Source: Euptelea pleiosperma
Taxonomy: Eukaryota; Streptophyta; Magnoliopsida; Ranunculales; Eupteleaceae
Length of the DNA stretch: 64,000 bases
Assembly: GCA_035048495.1 (NCBI GenBank)
Contig: CM068549.1
Location: 11,208,000-11,271,999 of the forward strand
Direction of reading: 5' to 3'
Position 1 is the first letter of the stretch. Each line of letters starts with the position of its first letter. Below, in pieces: positions 21,676 through 32,171 of the stretch. The position numbers and the translations under genes were made by a program. Under the pieces are notes generated by a model, which was not told the origin of the DNA, did no database searches, and worked only from the letters and a program-made list of their open reading frames with translations.

Positions 21676-21925
21676 AGGCTGTGTTTGATTGCATAGAAAA
21701 TTTTCCTGAGAAAATACATCTGGGATATGCCTTAAATGGCTTATTGATTGCAACTGAGAACACATATTTCAATCATGTGAGAAAATAAAGATGTATTCTC
21801 AGGTGGAAACGAATTCCGGGCTTAGTAGGGAAAATTATCCAGATTTATAATGGCTATCTAACAATGGACAGTTGTGTTTTCCTAAGGAAAATGCAATTTT
21901 CCCACTTGGTAATCAAACACGGCCT
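21676..21925. mobile_element. MITE, 250 bp, termini AGGC(T/C)GTGTTTGATT
   Basis: The left terminus aggctgtgtttgatt and right terminus aatcaaacacggcct are inverted with one mismatch. They are flanked on both sides by TATTT (21,671-21,675 and 21,926-21,930). Internal arms continue ('ggaaaatgcaattttcc' against 'gaaaattttcc'). The superfamily is not assigned. Confidence 0.82.
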
Positions 21926-21944
21926 TATTTAACAGTTTCAGCAG

Positions 21945-22972
21945 AATTTTTTTTAATCATGGATCAACTATATAACAGAAATGAAAATTACATTCTAAAT
22001 GGTAAACGAAATTTAGGGACACATACCATTGCTGCTCATTGTCTCACCATTAGCAACTGTTACACGAAGTTCTCCCCCAATTTGCACTTGATAGGCCTAG
22101 GCGCTTGGCGAGCCTCTTATTCAAGAAATTGTGGGTGCTACCCAAGTCTATTAGTATGGTGATGGGCTCTCTTTTAGTCTTCTCTCGCACTCGCATGGTT
22201 GTGTGGGGCAATTGATCCTGTTAATGAATAAAATGAGATTGTTGGGTATCGACTGGTTCATTGGGTTGTTCATCAAGATTTTCATCATCTTTGTCATCAA
22301 TATTTGATTGCTCGATCTCTGTGGCCGGTACATATTCGCCAATAATGCAAAATTGTTGCTCCTTGCATCGATGATCGATGGAGAACTTCTCGTCACAGTT
22401 ATAACACAATCCCTTCTCGTGTCGCTCGTTCATATCAACTAAAGTGAAGCGTTTGAAGTTGGATGACGTTGTCTTAGGTGTAGTACTCACAGCCGATGGG
22501 GTGTACGATGTCTTGTTCCGTGCAAACCCGAACTTCTAATTCTTATGTAACTAAGTCTATTTCTTCTCATACAATGCCTCAGAATAGGTGCCCCAAGATA
22601 TGACATCGCATTGTCGCTCCAACCCACGGTACTAGTGGAGAGCTTCTTTATCTTAATAGAAGAAGTTACATCTACACGTCGATCAGGTGGGATCTGATGG
22701 AATTTCAAGAACCGCTCGGCTTGGTTCAACCACGGTACTAGGTATGTACCGTTGAAGCATGGAAATTCTAATCGCAAAGTTGCCATATGATTCTTGTCCT
22801 CACCATCAACATTATCATCTATTTGACCATCGTTTCCACGTCTTGTAGCAGAGCCTTGCAAAGATTTTTGTGCACTATGAGCACGTGCAACCAATTCCTC
22901 TTTCAACTCTCTGAAAGATGCCTCCATATTGTCCATCCCTGCAATGATTTATTGCAGAAGATCAGCCTGATC
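21945..22972 (-). pseudogene. Ty3-gypsy gag and start of protease
   Basis: The minus-strand gag frame 22,487-22,936 carries 'HMATLRLEFPCFNGTYLVPW', 'NQAERFLKFHQIPPDRRVDV'. The zinc knuckle frame 22,221-22,490 carries CYNCDEKFSIDHRC. Beyond it a shifted frame (about 22,060-22,200) reads 'ITILIDLGSTHNFLNKRLAK', the retropepsin active-site region with the D-(S/T)-G triad altered to D-L-G. Homology fades near 21,945, so reverse transcriptase and integrase are missing. Several stops and frameshifts are present. Confidence 0.83.
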
Positions 22973-23022
22973 CATGTCTGTAATCTCTTTTTTTTGTGCA
23001 CACCACAAACGACAAAATCGAC

Positions 23023-23034
23023 GCTCAGATACCA
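23023..23034 (-). other. Primer binding site, variant
   Basis: The minus strand reads TGGTATCTGAGC, a one-base variant of the tRNA-Met primer site, two bases from the LTR. Confidence 0.75.
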
Positions 23035-23036
23035 AA

Positions 23037-23279
23037 TGTAACGACCTTGATCGTTCTCGTTAGAGGAAGATCGGCACCTCCAAGATCTCTAAGGGAGCTC
23101 AACACCATGGAGAACCAAAGAATTCTTATTGATTCCTTAAAAACTCAATTTATAGACTTAGATGACCTACTAAATCAACTACTTGCTAATTTAATCAATC
23201 AAACTAGAATAGAAACTACCTTTAATCAAAGCAAAATAAAATAGGAAACTTCCCCCAATTTAGAATTAGGACTGTTACA
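23037..23279 (-). mobile_element. Gypsy 5' LTR, 243 bp
   Basis: On the minus strand it begins TGTAACAGTCC and ends GGTCGTTACA, with TG...CA ends directly before the primer site. No second LTR is found to the left, consistent with truncation of the element. Confidence 0.82.
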
Positions 23280-23339
23280 AGATTCTCCTCAGCCGGGCTT
23301 TGTAAAGAACGCACAAGTTTGTCATAACCTCCTTTCTAC

Positions 23340-23684
23340 TTACCAGTGATCAACTGTTAGGATGTGAAGGTTGCCATCCATAAAGAATGCCATTGTGGAA
23401 GGAATTGTAGTGCTGCAATTTAATTTTGCTAGAGAAGATGAAATCGTGTTACCAACAAGCTTCAAGGAAAACTGCACAAAGAATATACAATTTTTGTCCC
23501 AAGACCAGAGTCGCAAATCACCTGATTGTTCCACTATCAGAACACCATCCAAGATACCTAAAAGCTCAACTAGATTATCCATCTCCCAATCCTTTAAATT
23601 TCTTCTATAGTAGAGGTTCGAAGCTATCCTTCCCAAATCATTCATGTACTGTCTATTTACTAGAACCGTTTTTTGGTTCACCAT
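23340..23684 (-). pseudogene. L1-type LINE reverse transcriptase C-terminal fragment
   Basis: The frame holds 'RNLKDWEMDNLVELLGILDG', 'DLRLWSWDKNCIFFVQFSLK' and 'LVGN', which match the region after the RT core of plant L1 LINEs (the 'DWE...D.W.W...G.FSV.S' pattern). Neither RT catalytic motifs nor an endonuclease are present. Confidence 0.65.
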
Positions 23685-23947
23685 GTCATAAAGACCTAGG
23701 TTAGCACCGGATAAAGGATTCTTTCACAACACACATCTTCCCTAAATTTAACCTAAATTGTCTCCAATGAGCCCCCTATATGAGCCAGCTCGGATAACCA
23801 AAGGATAATGGATTTCTAATGACCCCCGACCCACCGCCTAGAAAAAAAACATTAGTGTTTATTTTCCAATTTTTCATTCAAGGATATATTGTTTTTGGCT
23901 ACTCTCTCAATTTGAGTCTTACCTTTTCTCCAAAGGGTGAGATGTTT

Positions 23948-24152
23948 GGTTTTGCCACTAAAGCAGCCTGATTATGACAAGATTAGTAACTCAGAGGTGC
24001 AAATGCGTTTTGAATCCAAGATCCGTCACATAACAATACATGCCCTTACCAACTTAGACAAGCAAGCATTTGCGAAAATCTTTGGTGTTGCCACTAGGTA
24101 AGCCTACTTTTGACAAGATTAGTAACTCAAAGGTGAAGACGGGTTTTGAGCC
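23948..24152. repeat. Pair of ~70-bp direct repeats, ~135 bp apart
   Basis: 'gacaagattagtaactca' with flanking 'gttgccacta' and 'gggttttgagccc'-like phrases occurs at 23,948-24,018 and again at 24,084-24,152. No coding function is recognised. Between 23,700 and 24,355 nothing else can be supported. Confidence 0.7.
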
Positions 24153-24354
24153 CAGATTTTTGGTATCAACACTCCTAGACTTTATGAACTTAGCACGATG
24201 GCACCTCCAATTGAGTCATATCTTGCTTAGTATGGTTTTTCATTCAAGAAAAATGTACTTCACCTACCAAAAAAGTGACAAGTTATGGTTTATTGCACCC
24301 AATTTCTTCACGTTTATAAGACTAATTTATCTTCTTTTTTAATTTCATGCTATA

Positions 24355-25041
24355 AATTTAACAAGATGGAGTATGTACAATGCAACTTTAGCAAGGATAT
24401 GCAAAGAAATGAGACACTAGTTAAGATTGATAGACAACAAATACCCTCAAAGCGACCATTTTTATTATCTAGGTACAATTATAAAAAATAAGGGATTGAA
24501 GAGGATGTCTCCCATAGAATGAGTTGAATGGCTAAATTGGAGAGGCGCTTCCAAAGGTATTATATGACCAACACATGAATCAAACTAAACGAAAAATTTT
24601 TACAACAGCAGTAAAACCAGCTATGCTGTATGGATTAGAATGTAAGGCAATCAAGAAATAACGTGTTCGTAAAATGAGTGTTGCAGAGATGAGGATGTTG
24701 AGATGAGTGTATGAAAAGACTAGGAGAGACAAAAACAAAAGCGCGTCGAAGGGAACATAAGAGTAGCCCCAATAGGGGATGATAAATGAAGTCAATTAAA
24801 ATAGCTTTGGCATGTACAATGAAGACTAATGGGGGTACCAGTGAGGAAAATGGTGCAAGTTGAAGGCTTTTAGAAGTGTGAAAGAAATGTCAAAAATGAC
24901 AGTGGATTGAGGTAGTAAGAAGAGACCTAGAAACACATGCCTTAACATAAGATATAGTTCTAGATATAATTGAACATAGAAATAGAATTCACGTTGCCAA
25001 CCCCAAATAATTCAGATAAGGCATTGATGATGACGATGAAG
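24355..25041 (+). pseudogene. RTE-type LINE, 3' end
   Basis: Translation in several frames gives 'KMEYVQCNFSKDMQ', 'VKIDRQQIPSK', 'GIEEDVSHRMS', 'AVKPAMLYGLECKAIKK' and 'MSVAEMRMLR'. This is the C-terminal part of plant RTE reverse transcriptase, ending in the expected 'HVANPK'-like tail and a short TGATGATGACGATGA tract at 25,025-25,039. At least four frameshifts or stops are present. The same family occurs at 52,750-53,171. Confidence 0.82.
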
Positions 25042-26431
25042 ATTTGTTGGAAGGAAGTACGGCTTTTGGCCCTAATTTTCTTATTAGCATCGCATGTTGG
25101 ATAGATTATTAGTCTCTAGTCTTCTCCATATCAGCTCACCAAATCGCATGTTTCTGCACAAAAAAATATAACAAATACAAATAACACCGTAAGTACAAAA
25201 TGTCACCAAGAAATAATACAAAATAAGATACAGAAAAGAAAAGAGAGAAACACAAAAAATATGACCAATGACATGAATAGTAAACAACTAATGAGTTTCA
25301 CTTGATCAAAATATTCAAAAAAATGATATATCTAACAATAGAAAGAACATACAGGAAAAATTAATATGAAAGGAAACATTACACCTGCAACACAATAACC
25401 AATAATAGAGATTATTTTTATGGATGAGATCATACACCTGTGGATAATTCCAAAACAAGTATTTGAAGGATAAATATTACAAGGAAACCAGCCATAGAAG
25501 GAACCTCGACACTCCATTTGCCAATACTATTAAATCTCATGAGAGTTTAGTATATCTATGTATCATCACTCACTACAACAAAAATAAGTTTACCATGTTA
25601 AACTAGTTAATGGCAAATATGATACTCTCATTTGACTCTGTCCATTACATTATTTCATGTAGAACACCGTCACTCCTCAATTTGGCCTGTAATAATCTTC
25701 AATAGCTCTCCCATGCTTCATTGTACATATTGTAATTGATTGAGCTGGATTTCAAATGATTATAAGTCAATGAACAAACGTATCCCTTACTATTTCTAAA
25801 GGCAATTTTTGGCTCGATGCACTTATCCTAGTATTAGTTTCCGATTCCCTTCTTCCACTCCCTGATAACGACACAATACTAAGGTTATATAGACTGCAAT
25901 GACCTGCATTTCATAAGCTTTGGAATAAATACATTGTACTGACAATTAATTTATTCAATAGAGCACCTATCACATTCAGAATGCAGCCTTTGAGTAAGGT
26001 TAGTATCAAAGAACATAGTTCGCACTGTGAGTAGGCTGTCTTACAAGTATTAAGATGTCGTTGTGATGAGCAAGTCACTAACAGGACTTCGATGACTTGG
26101 GTAAGCGGACATGCGTGTTTAAACTATTGGGCTGAGCCGCTGCACAGAGCTCCTCCAACTAATTTTTTGCGAAATGGGATCACCCGACGGAGACCACAGC
26201 TTCTCCTCCAGATAAAATAAAGCACATTAAGGAAAGAGGTGATTCAATCGTTCTCAACTTTGTCAGCTGCTAGTGGTAAATGTATCCAGTATGGAGCCAT
26301 GCTTGATCAGGAGGGCCAGCCCTCCCTCCACCAGATGGGCAAGGGTGGGCCTCCCACTCTGAGAGGAGCCAGCCCAGTCTGCTTTTTTTGCTTTAGGAGC
26401 CAAATTCGATATGGAGAATGAACCGGGGTAA
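25042..26431. other. Intergenic; no gene identified
   Basis: The stretch is AT-rich, with only short unrelated frames. It probably contains the 3' untranslated region of the PPR gene near its right end. A lone 'cactacaacaaaaataag' at 25,571 resembles a CACTA terminus but has no partner. Confidence 0.5.
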
Positions 26432-28581
26432 TCAGGGAGTCCCAAGTTGTATGTGGATCCTGCTATGACCTGGCTCTCTGACAATACCACCTTGGCTTCT
26501 CCACCTTTCTCTCACTCTATATGCTTCGTCCCACATCCCTGCCGCTGCATAAGCATTAGAAAGTGAGATGTAGGTCTCAGAGACTTGGTGTTTTTTCTCT
26601 AACATTTTCTCAGCCACTTGCCTCCCCATCTCCATGTTCCCATGCAACCTGCAAGCCCCCAGCAATGCGCCCCAGATTGCCCCACCATACACTTCATCAC
26701 TTGATTCTCCACCCTTGAATTCCTCCAACAAACTCCATGCTTCAGTGAGCCTCCCAGCTCGTCCCAACAGATCGATCACACAAGCAAAGTGATCGCCCCT
26801 TGGAACCATCCCATACTTGTTCCTCATCAGTTTGAAGTATTTCATCCCTTCCTCGAGCAAACCGCAATGACTACAAGAAGTTAAGACCGAGACAAATGTG
26901 ACCTCGTTGGGTTTGACACCCATATCCATCATTTGCTGGAAAACCTCAAGGGCCTGAGAACCAAGACCATGAATGGCGTAGCCTGTAATCATCGATGTCC
27001 ATGACACCACGTTCCTCTCCACCATCCGATGGAACACTCTTTTCGCGTAACTCAGATTAGCAGACTTTGAGTACATGTCCACTAGAGCTGTTCCAACAAC
27101 CACATTGCCAGTATCAGCATTCACTATTGTTCGAATCAATTTTACATGGATTTGTTTTCCCACCTCCAACAGAGTCAAAAGACTACATGCTTCTAGAGTT
27201 GTTGCAAAAGTGAGACAGTTCCCTTGTGTCGTATGGCCATCTTCATTACTGTACATCTTAGCTAGTAATCTCAGACCCTCATGCGGCAACCCGTATTGCA
27301 CATACCCTGAAATCATTGTTGTCCATGAGACCACATTTCTCTCGGGCATTTCTTCAAAACACACCCGAGCATCTTCAAGCAAACCATTATAGATGTAACC
27401 GTGATCATTGAATTCCAATGAGAAACATGTTGGGCAGTCAGCAAGTTATCGAAAACCCGCCGAGCTTCTCGGACACTAGAGCACTTGGAATACATGTTGA
27501 TCAAAGCGCTTCCAATAACAGCAACGGCATCCTCCTCTGACTGGCATTTCTGGCGTGAACTAAGCAAAGTAACCATAACACCATGGACCTGCCTCCCAAT
27601 ACTAAGCAACGAACAGTCAGCACATGCAGTTAAAACGGACACAATGACAGTACGATCTGCTGCAAAAATTCTGACGAAACTATTACTGTGAGCCACAAAT
27701 TGTATGGCATCATGATATCTCCCATTAAATACATACCCTTTAATCATTATAATCTTCAACAAAGCACTCTCTTCTCTCCCCCTGAAAACTGTCTCGGCAG
27801 AAGAGACTTCCCCGCATCGAAAGTACATGTTACAGACTGCATTTGTGCAATCTGCCTCGAACCCAGCGGCCACAAGATAAGCATGGATTTGCACACCTGA
27901 CTTCAAATCATTAAACCCTGCACAAGCTGCCAACACGGTAGCAGTAGCAAATTCATCAGGTGCTTGAAATTCAAGACATTTCATCCGATAGAATAGCTCC
28001 AACCCATGAAATTCCATCCCATTAAGTACATATGCAGCAATCATTGCATTCCAAGATATCGTGTTTCTGTGAGGCATGTCATCGAATATCTTACATGAGC
28101 ACTCGATATGTCCACATTTCGCGTACATGTCTAAGAAAGAAGTTTCAACAACAATGTTTGGCAGAAACCCAGTTTTTATGACACGCGCATGGATGGTTTT
28201 TCCTAGTTGGAGGTGGGCTGTGGTGGACCCACAGGCTCGAGCCACGGTCGCATAGACAAAATGGTTGGGTTGGGTCTGGTGGGTAGTTTGAAAGAGCATT
28301 TGAGAGAAGAGCTGGAGGGCTTTGTGGGAATTGCCGGCTCGGGTGTAGGCTGAGATGATGGAGGTCCATAGGGTGGTATCTTTGAAGGGGACCTGGTCGA
28401 ACAGTTGGTGGGCGTAAGTTAATGAGCTTGGAGATTGGGAGATAACGTACGAGTTGAGCAATTGGGTTGCCACTATTGGGTTCGTGTCGAGGCCGAGCTT
28501 GAGGAACCGAGCTTGATATGCAGTACTCTTACATAAGATCCCAAAGCCACAGTTCATTGGGTATGACCTGCCAAGTTCCAA
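26432..28581 (-). pseudogene. PLS-class PPR protein with one frameshift
   Basis: Two overlapping minus-strand frames (27,313-28,581, 422 codons; 26,432-27,418, 328 codons) make one ~717-residue PPR protein if joined at a single-base deletion near 27,400, where 'WNSMI' changes frame just before 'GYIYNGLLEDA'. Repeats alternate P, L and S types: 'LWTSIISAYTRAGNSHKALQ', 'ISWNAMIAAYVLNG', 'VVSWTTMISGYVQYG', 'VVSWTSMITGYAIHG'. The C terminus has an E-type region ending 'REPGHSRIHIQLGTP' and no DYW domain. Such proteins bind organelle RNA, often for C-to-U editing. No clear N-terminal targeting peptide is seen from the chosen ATG, so the start may lie further upstream. It is either a recent pseudogene or an assembly error, since the rest is well preserved. 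Confidence 0.9.
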
Positions 28582-29027
28582 TTCACAACAACAAGAATAA
28601 GATTTCTTTTCTCACATCAACAGTTTTCTGATAATGAAATGTGTTTTCATGTTCATATCAGAGAAGAAAAATTTTACCTTCAATTGACATCGTGATGAAG
28701 CTTCCAATATTCAGATCGGCTCTTATCAATAGGTACCTCAATATTTTTCGTGGAACGTTCGATTAGCAGCGACAATAGTCCTCGTCAAGCTAGACAAAAT
28801 GTTTCGCCCGAAACGTCTCGGTGTCACCAATGAACGAGGTAAGCGTAAGATACCGATGGGTCTCGGAATACCCAGAGTTTCAGCCTACTTTCATTTGTAT
28901 CGTCACGTACGTATCGGGTAATAATGAACAGTATCATTGCTATAGCCTGATACATATCCGCGATACAAACCAGTGGTTTAAAACGAGAACCGGACCCTGA
29001 TTTTTCACTTTTTCAATTTGTTTCATG
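28582..29027. other. Upstream region of the PPR gene
   Basis: About 450 bp between the PPR start and the hAT-like element. It would hold the PPR promoter, but no distinct TATA box or other element can be defended. Confidence 0.4.
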
Positions 29028-29035
29028 CTCCAAAC

Positions 29036-29797
29036 CCTTGTTAGCAATCATCCGATTAATTCGCGAATTTTTTTTTCAAGAACAGTTTTATTCGTCCAAA
29101 TATTTGAATAATTCGGAAAAATTCGGTTTTTTTCAAGCTCAGACGAATTGAACGTGTATTTTTTTGAGAAGTTTCAATAAAACAACGGGCTAAAACCGTT
29201 GTTTCTTTTAAAACAACGGGCTAGAACCGTTGTTTATTTCCAGAAAAAATAATATACCTTCCCCTATGTTACTCTACCACTTGGGTAGATCTTAACCGAT
29301 CACCCCTCCTAAGTGCAATAGATGCCGTTAACCTAGGCCATGGGCCTTTTTGATCACCCATTGACCCCGTGAAGGTAAGTATATTTTTCCCCTTATATTC
29401 TAGACCTATTTATACAACTCAAACTCCCTTAACTATCACTTATTTCTCCCTTATATTCTAGTCCCTATGTAAGATAAAAAGTAATTAGAACAAAACGTGC
29501 TTCGGTTGACTCAACCTCAAGTAGTATATTGACTCCCTTTCAGCATGTACCGAATTTCAAGTATAATACATTGGACTATGGTAGCTATATTATTAAATAT
29601 ATTGGTTCTCTTTCAAAATATATCGAATTTTTGGTTTCCGAATTTTTAAAGTAGAACGTATAAATCGTATGCCGCATATTTGCCGTTTAGTGAATTTTTG
29701 ACTGAATATTTGACCAGATTTTTGAAACCCAAAATCGAATAAAACTTGAATTTTTCCCGTATCGACTTTTTTGCCGTATTACGAATTGCTAACAAGG
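29036..29797. mobile_element. hAT-like non-autonomous element, 762 bp
   Basis: Terminal inverted repeats CCTTGTTAGCAAT (29,036) and ATTGCTAACAAGG (ending 29,797) are exact. They are flanked by an exact 8-bp duplication CTCCAAAC at 29,028-29,035 and 29,798-29,805, the length characteristic of hAT transposition. Subterminal tracts such as 'aatttttttttcaagaac', 'attcggaaaaattcgg' and 'gaatttttcccg' partly mirror each other. There is no transposase coding. The open frame 29,646-29,876 crosses the right end and is not a gene. Confidence 0.88.
29177..29238. repeat. Two tandem AACAACGG...CCGTTGTT hairpins
   Basis: aacaacgggct-aaaaccgttgttt is followed after ~6 bases by a near copy with 'ctagaaccgttgttt'. 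Each folds on itself. They lie inside the hAT-like element. Confidence 0.8.
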
Positions 29798-29844
29798 CTC
29801 CAAACTCTCTCTCGATCTCTTCGTAGTTCGTATTACCAATACTA

Positions 29845-30060
29845 GGGGGAATGCGATGCACGTTCACCTTACGCATGGCAACACCTTCCGCGTGGCATAC
29901 ATTTAAAAACCACTGATGGTATAGATGTTTTTCCTATCTCTAGGTGGACTCACCTATCAAAAATCATCTTGATTAGCAATTTCTATCCATTGGATTAGAG
30001 TCTTTTTCAAATTTTATTTTCAACCGTAGATTTTTAGCATTACTATTTAGCACGCAGTTT
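29845..30060. mobile_element. Partial family M MITE
   Basis: 'cgtggcatac', 'ccactgatggtatagatgtt' and 'tcatcttgattagcaatt' match the left arm of family M. No right arm follows. The preceding 'actagggggaatgcgatgca' resembles 3,928-3,950. Confidence 0.55.
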
Positions 30061-30211
30061 GAGGTGCATTTTTGGCCAATGACACCACCATGCCCCAACC
30101 ATGGACCTTGGACCATATGATCATTACTCTTTTAAAAGTGGGTATATATACGTGCTTCTAACTTTTTTTTTCAACAATGAGTTTTTCCACCATTGATGAT
30201 GGGTCATTTTT

Positions 30212-30480
30212 TGAGCCACGTGGCATACTATTAGAGACCACTGACCGTATGGATGTTTTTCCCTTACCCTAGTTGGACTTACATATCAAAATTTATCTTG
30301 GTTAGTACTTAATATCAGATTCTTTTTCTTAGTTTATTTTTTACCGTAGATTTTGATCATTATGATCCAAATGATACAAATCACTAATCAGGGTTATTTT
30401 TATTACGTAAGTCTATCTAGGGATGGACCAAGCATCCATACGGTCTGTAGCCTCTAATAATATGCCACGTATCGTATGTT
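30212..30480. mobile_element. Family M MITE
   Basis: The left arm 'gagccacgtggcatactatt...gaccgtatggatg' pairs with the right arm 'catccatacggtc...taatatgccacgt'. The central part is AT-rich. Arms are diverged from those at 19,660 and 30,738. Confidence 0.75.
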
Positions 30481-30737
30481 GTGGGTCCCTTAGGGAATAG
30501 AGAAATAGAGTATAAGTGACACATCAGGATGCAATAATAGCTTGCAAAGTTGTTTCGAGATGTGAAAATTTTGAATGACCAAATCACCCTTGTAAATTAA
30601 AAAAAAAGTCAAAATCGAAATAAATATTTTTTGTTAATTTAATTAAGGAAATTTAGGACATTAAGAATAATGATTTTTTTTTTTACTTTTTCAACATTGA
30701 ATGAGCTGAAGGTTCACGTGTGCTTGCAGGTGACGTG

Positions 30738-31137
30738 GAGTAAACCTTCGCTCACACCTGTGTGTGAGCAAAACCGATCACGCACAATTATATGAGCCAC
30801 GTGACACACTCTTAGAGGACGATGATTGTATGGATGTTTGGCCAGTCCCTCGTTGGACCTGAAAACCAAAAATCAGCCTGATTAGTTATGTTAGACCTTT
30901 GGATCTAGTACCCCAAATAATGGTCAATAATGCTCTATATTCTACGGTTAAAAGCAAACCATGCAAATGACTCCAATCCAATGCTTAGAAATCACTAATC
31001 AAGCTATTTTTTGGTTTACATGTCCACCGAGGGACTAGACAAACATCTATACGGTCATCGTCCTCTAAGAGTGTGCCCCGTGGCTCATATTGTGTGATCG
31101 GCTTTGCTCACACACAAGTGTGAGCGAAGGTTTTCTC
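30738..31137. mobile_element. Mutator-like MITE, 400 bp, long inverted arms
   Basis: The left arm starts GAGTAAACCTTCGCTCACAC. The complement of the right end starts GAGAAAACCTTCGCTCACAC, and pairing continues inward through the family M 'gagccacgtg' block for well over 100 bases. The flanks GGTGACGTG (30,729-30,737) and GGTGACATG (31,138-31,146) agree in 8 of 9 bases, and a 9-bp duplication is the Mutator signature. There is no coding sequence. Confidence 0.82.
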
Positions 31138-31146
31138 GGTGACATG

Positions 31147-32171
31147 CTATTTGACATTCAAAAGACCCAAAAGTCCTTATCATGTAATTAAATTGAAGAA
31201 AAGAAAATAAAAAAATAAGGGCATTTGTAGGATTTTGGGGCTTAGCATGAGGCACGCAAGAAGGGCCTTCGTGCGTTAAATAGTAGAATAAATTTGGTAA
31301 ATGTAATATAACACACACACACAAGATTGGAGGTGGATTTGAAGTTTGTAGCCGAAATCGTCAAATTTGAGCATTAAGTCAAAGATATAAGAATCATTCG
31401 ATGTCTTCAAAATTTTTGCTAGGCTGTGCTCTATATCAAATATCCATGGATCCTTGACTAGATCAATGTATTTTTTTATCTAATTTTCTCTAAAAATTTT
31501 AATATTTCATTATTCAAGTAAAAAAATATGAAAATTTCTTTTTTTTTTTTAGTTTTATTTTTGTGCATTCAAATCACTTAGATCTGAATAATATACATTA
31601 TTTGAATGCATGATTAAAATTCATGATTACTGTGTGTAGGTTGACGAATATTTTGTGCTTTTCTATTTTATTTTTTTTTTGCTTCTAATCTTTACCAGAA
31701 GATAGATCTAATTGTGATCTATCATTCTATAGAATTTTTGTGTGTATGTGTCTCATGTGTCGAATTTTTTTTTTAATTTTCACTATTTTTAATGAATTTT
31801 AAAATTATTAAAATATATATTTTTTCACTTTTTCTTCAAATTATACCAGAAAATAGATCTAACTGTGATCTATTATTCTATAGAAATTTTGTGTGTATGA
31901 GTCTCATATGTATTTTTTTTTCAATTTTTTGATTTACAAGACAAACTCCAGTTCAGCTCAATAGCACTGTAAAACCTCTCTTGATCCTAAATTAATTATT
32001 TAATGTAGTTTTTACGAAATCTTTTGTCATTTTTAAATTTGTGATCTTTTTTATTTTTCTAATATTTTTTTGAAAAAAATTTAAAGCCTCTAAATTGAGT
32101 TTCGTCTCGGTCTCCCAACAATCTCAAAATTTATGATATTTTCCTATTTGAACTTCCAAAGGCAAGTCATT
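31147..32171. repeat. AT-rich stretch with a ~160-bp duplication
   Basis: 'ccagaagatagatctaattg...attctatagaatttttgtgt' near 31,694-31,770 recurs at 31,848-31,920. The rest is poly-T-rich with no gene. Confidence 0.6.

Noticed and set aside
21290..21765. 132-, 77- and 107-codon frames overlapping on both strands
   Set aside because: G- and A-rich composition, no domain, and the right part runs into the MITE at 21,676.
25571..25588. Single CACTA-like terminus 'cactacaacaaaaataag'
   Set aside because: No inverted partner, no subterminal motif array and no 3-bp duplication could be found within the neighbouring few kb.
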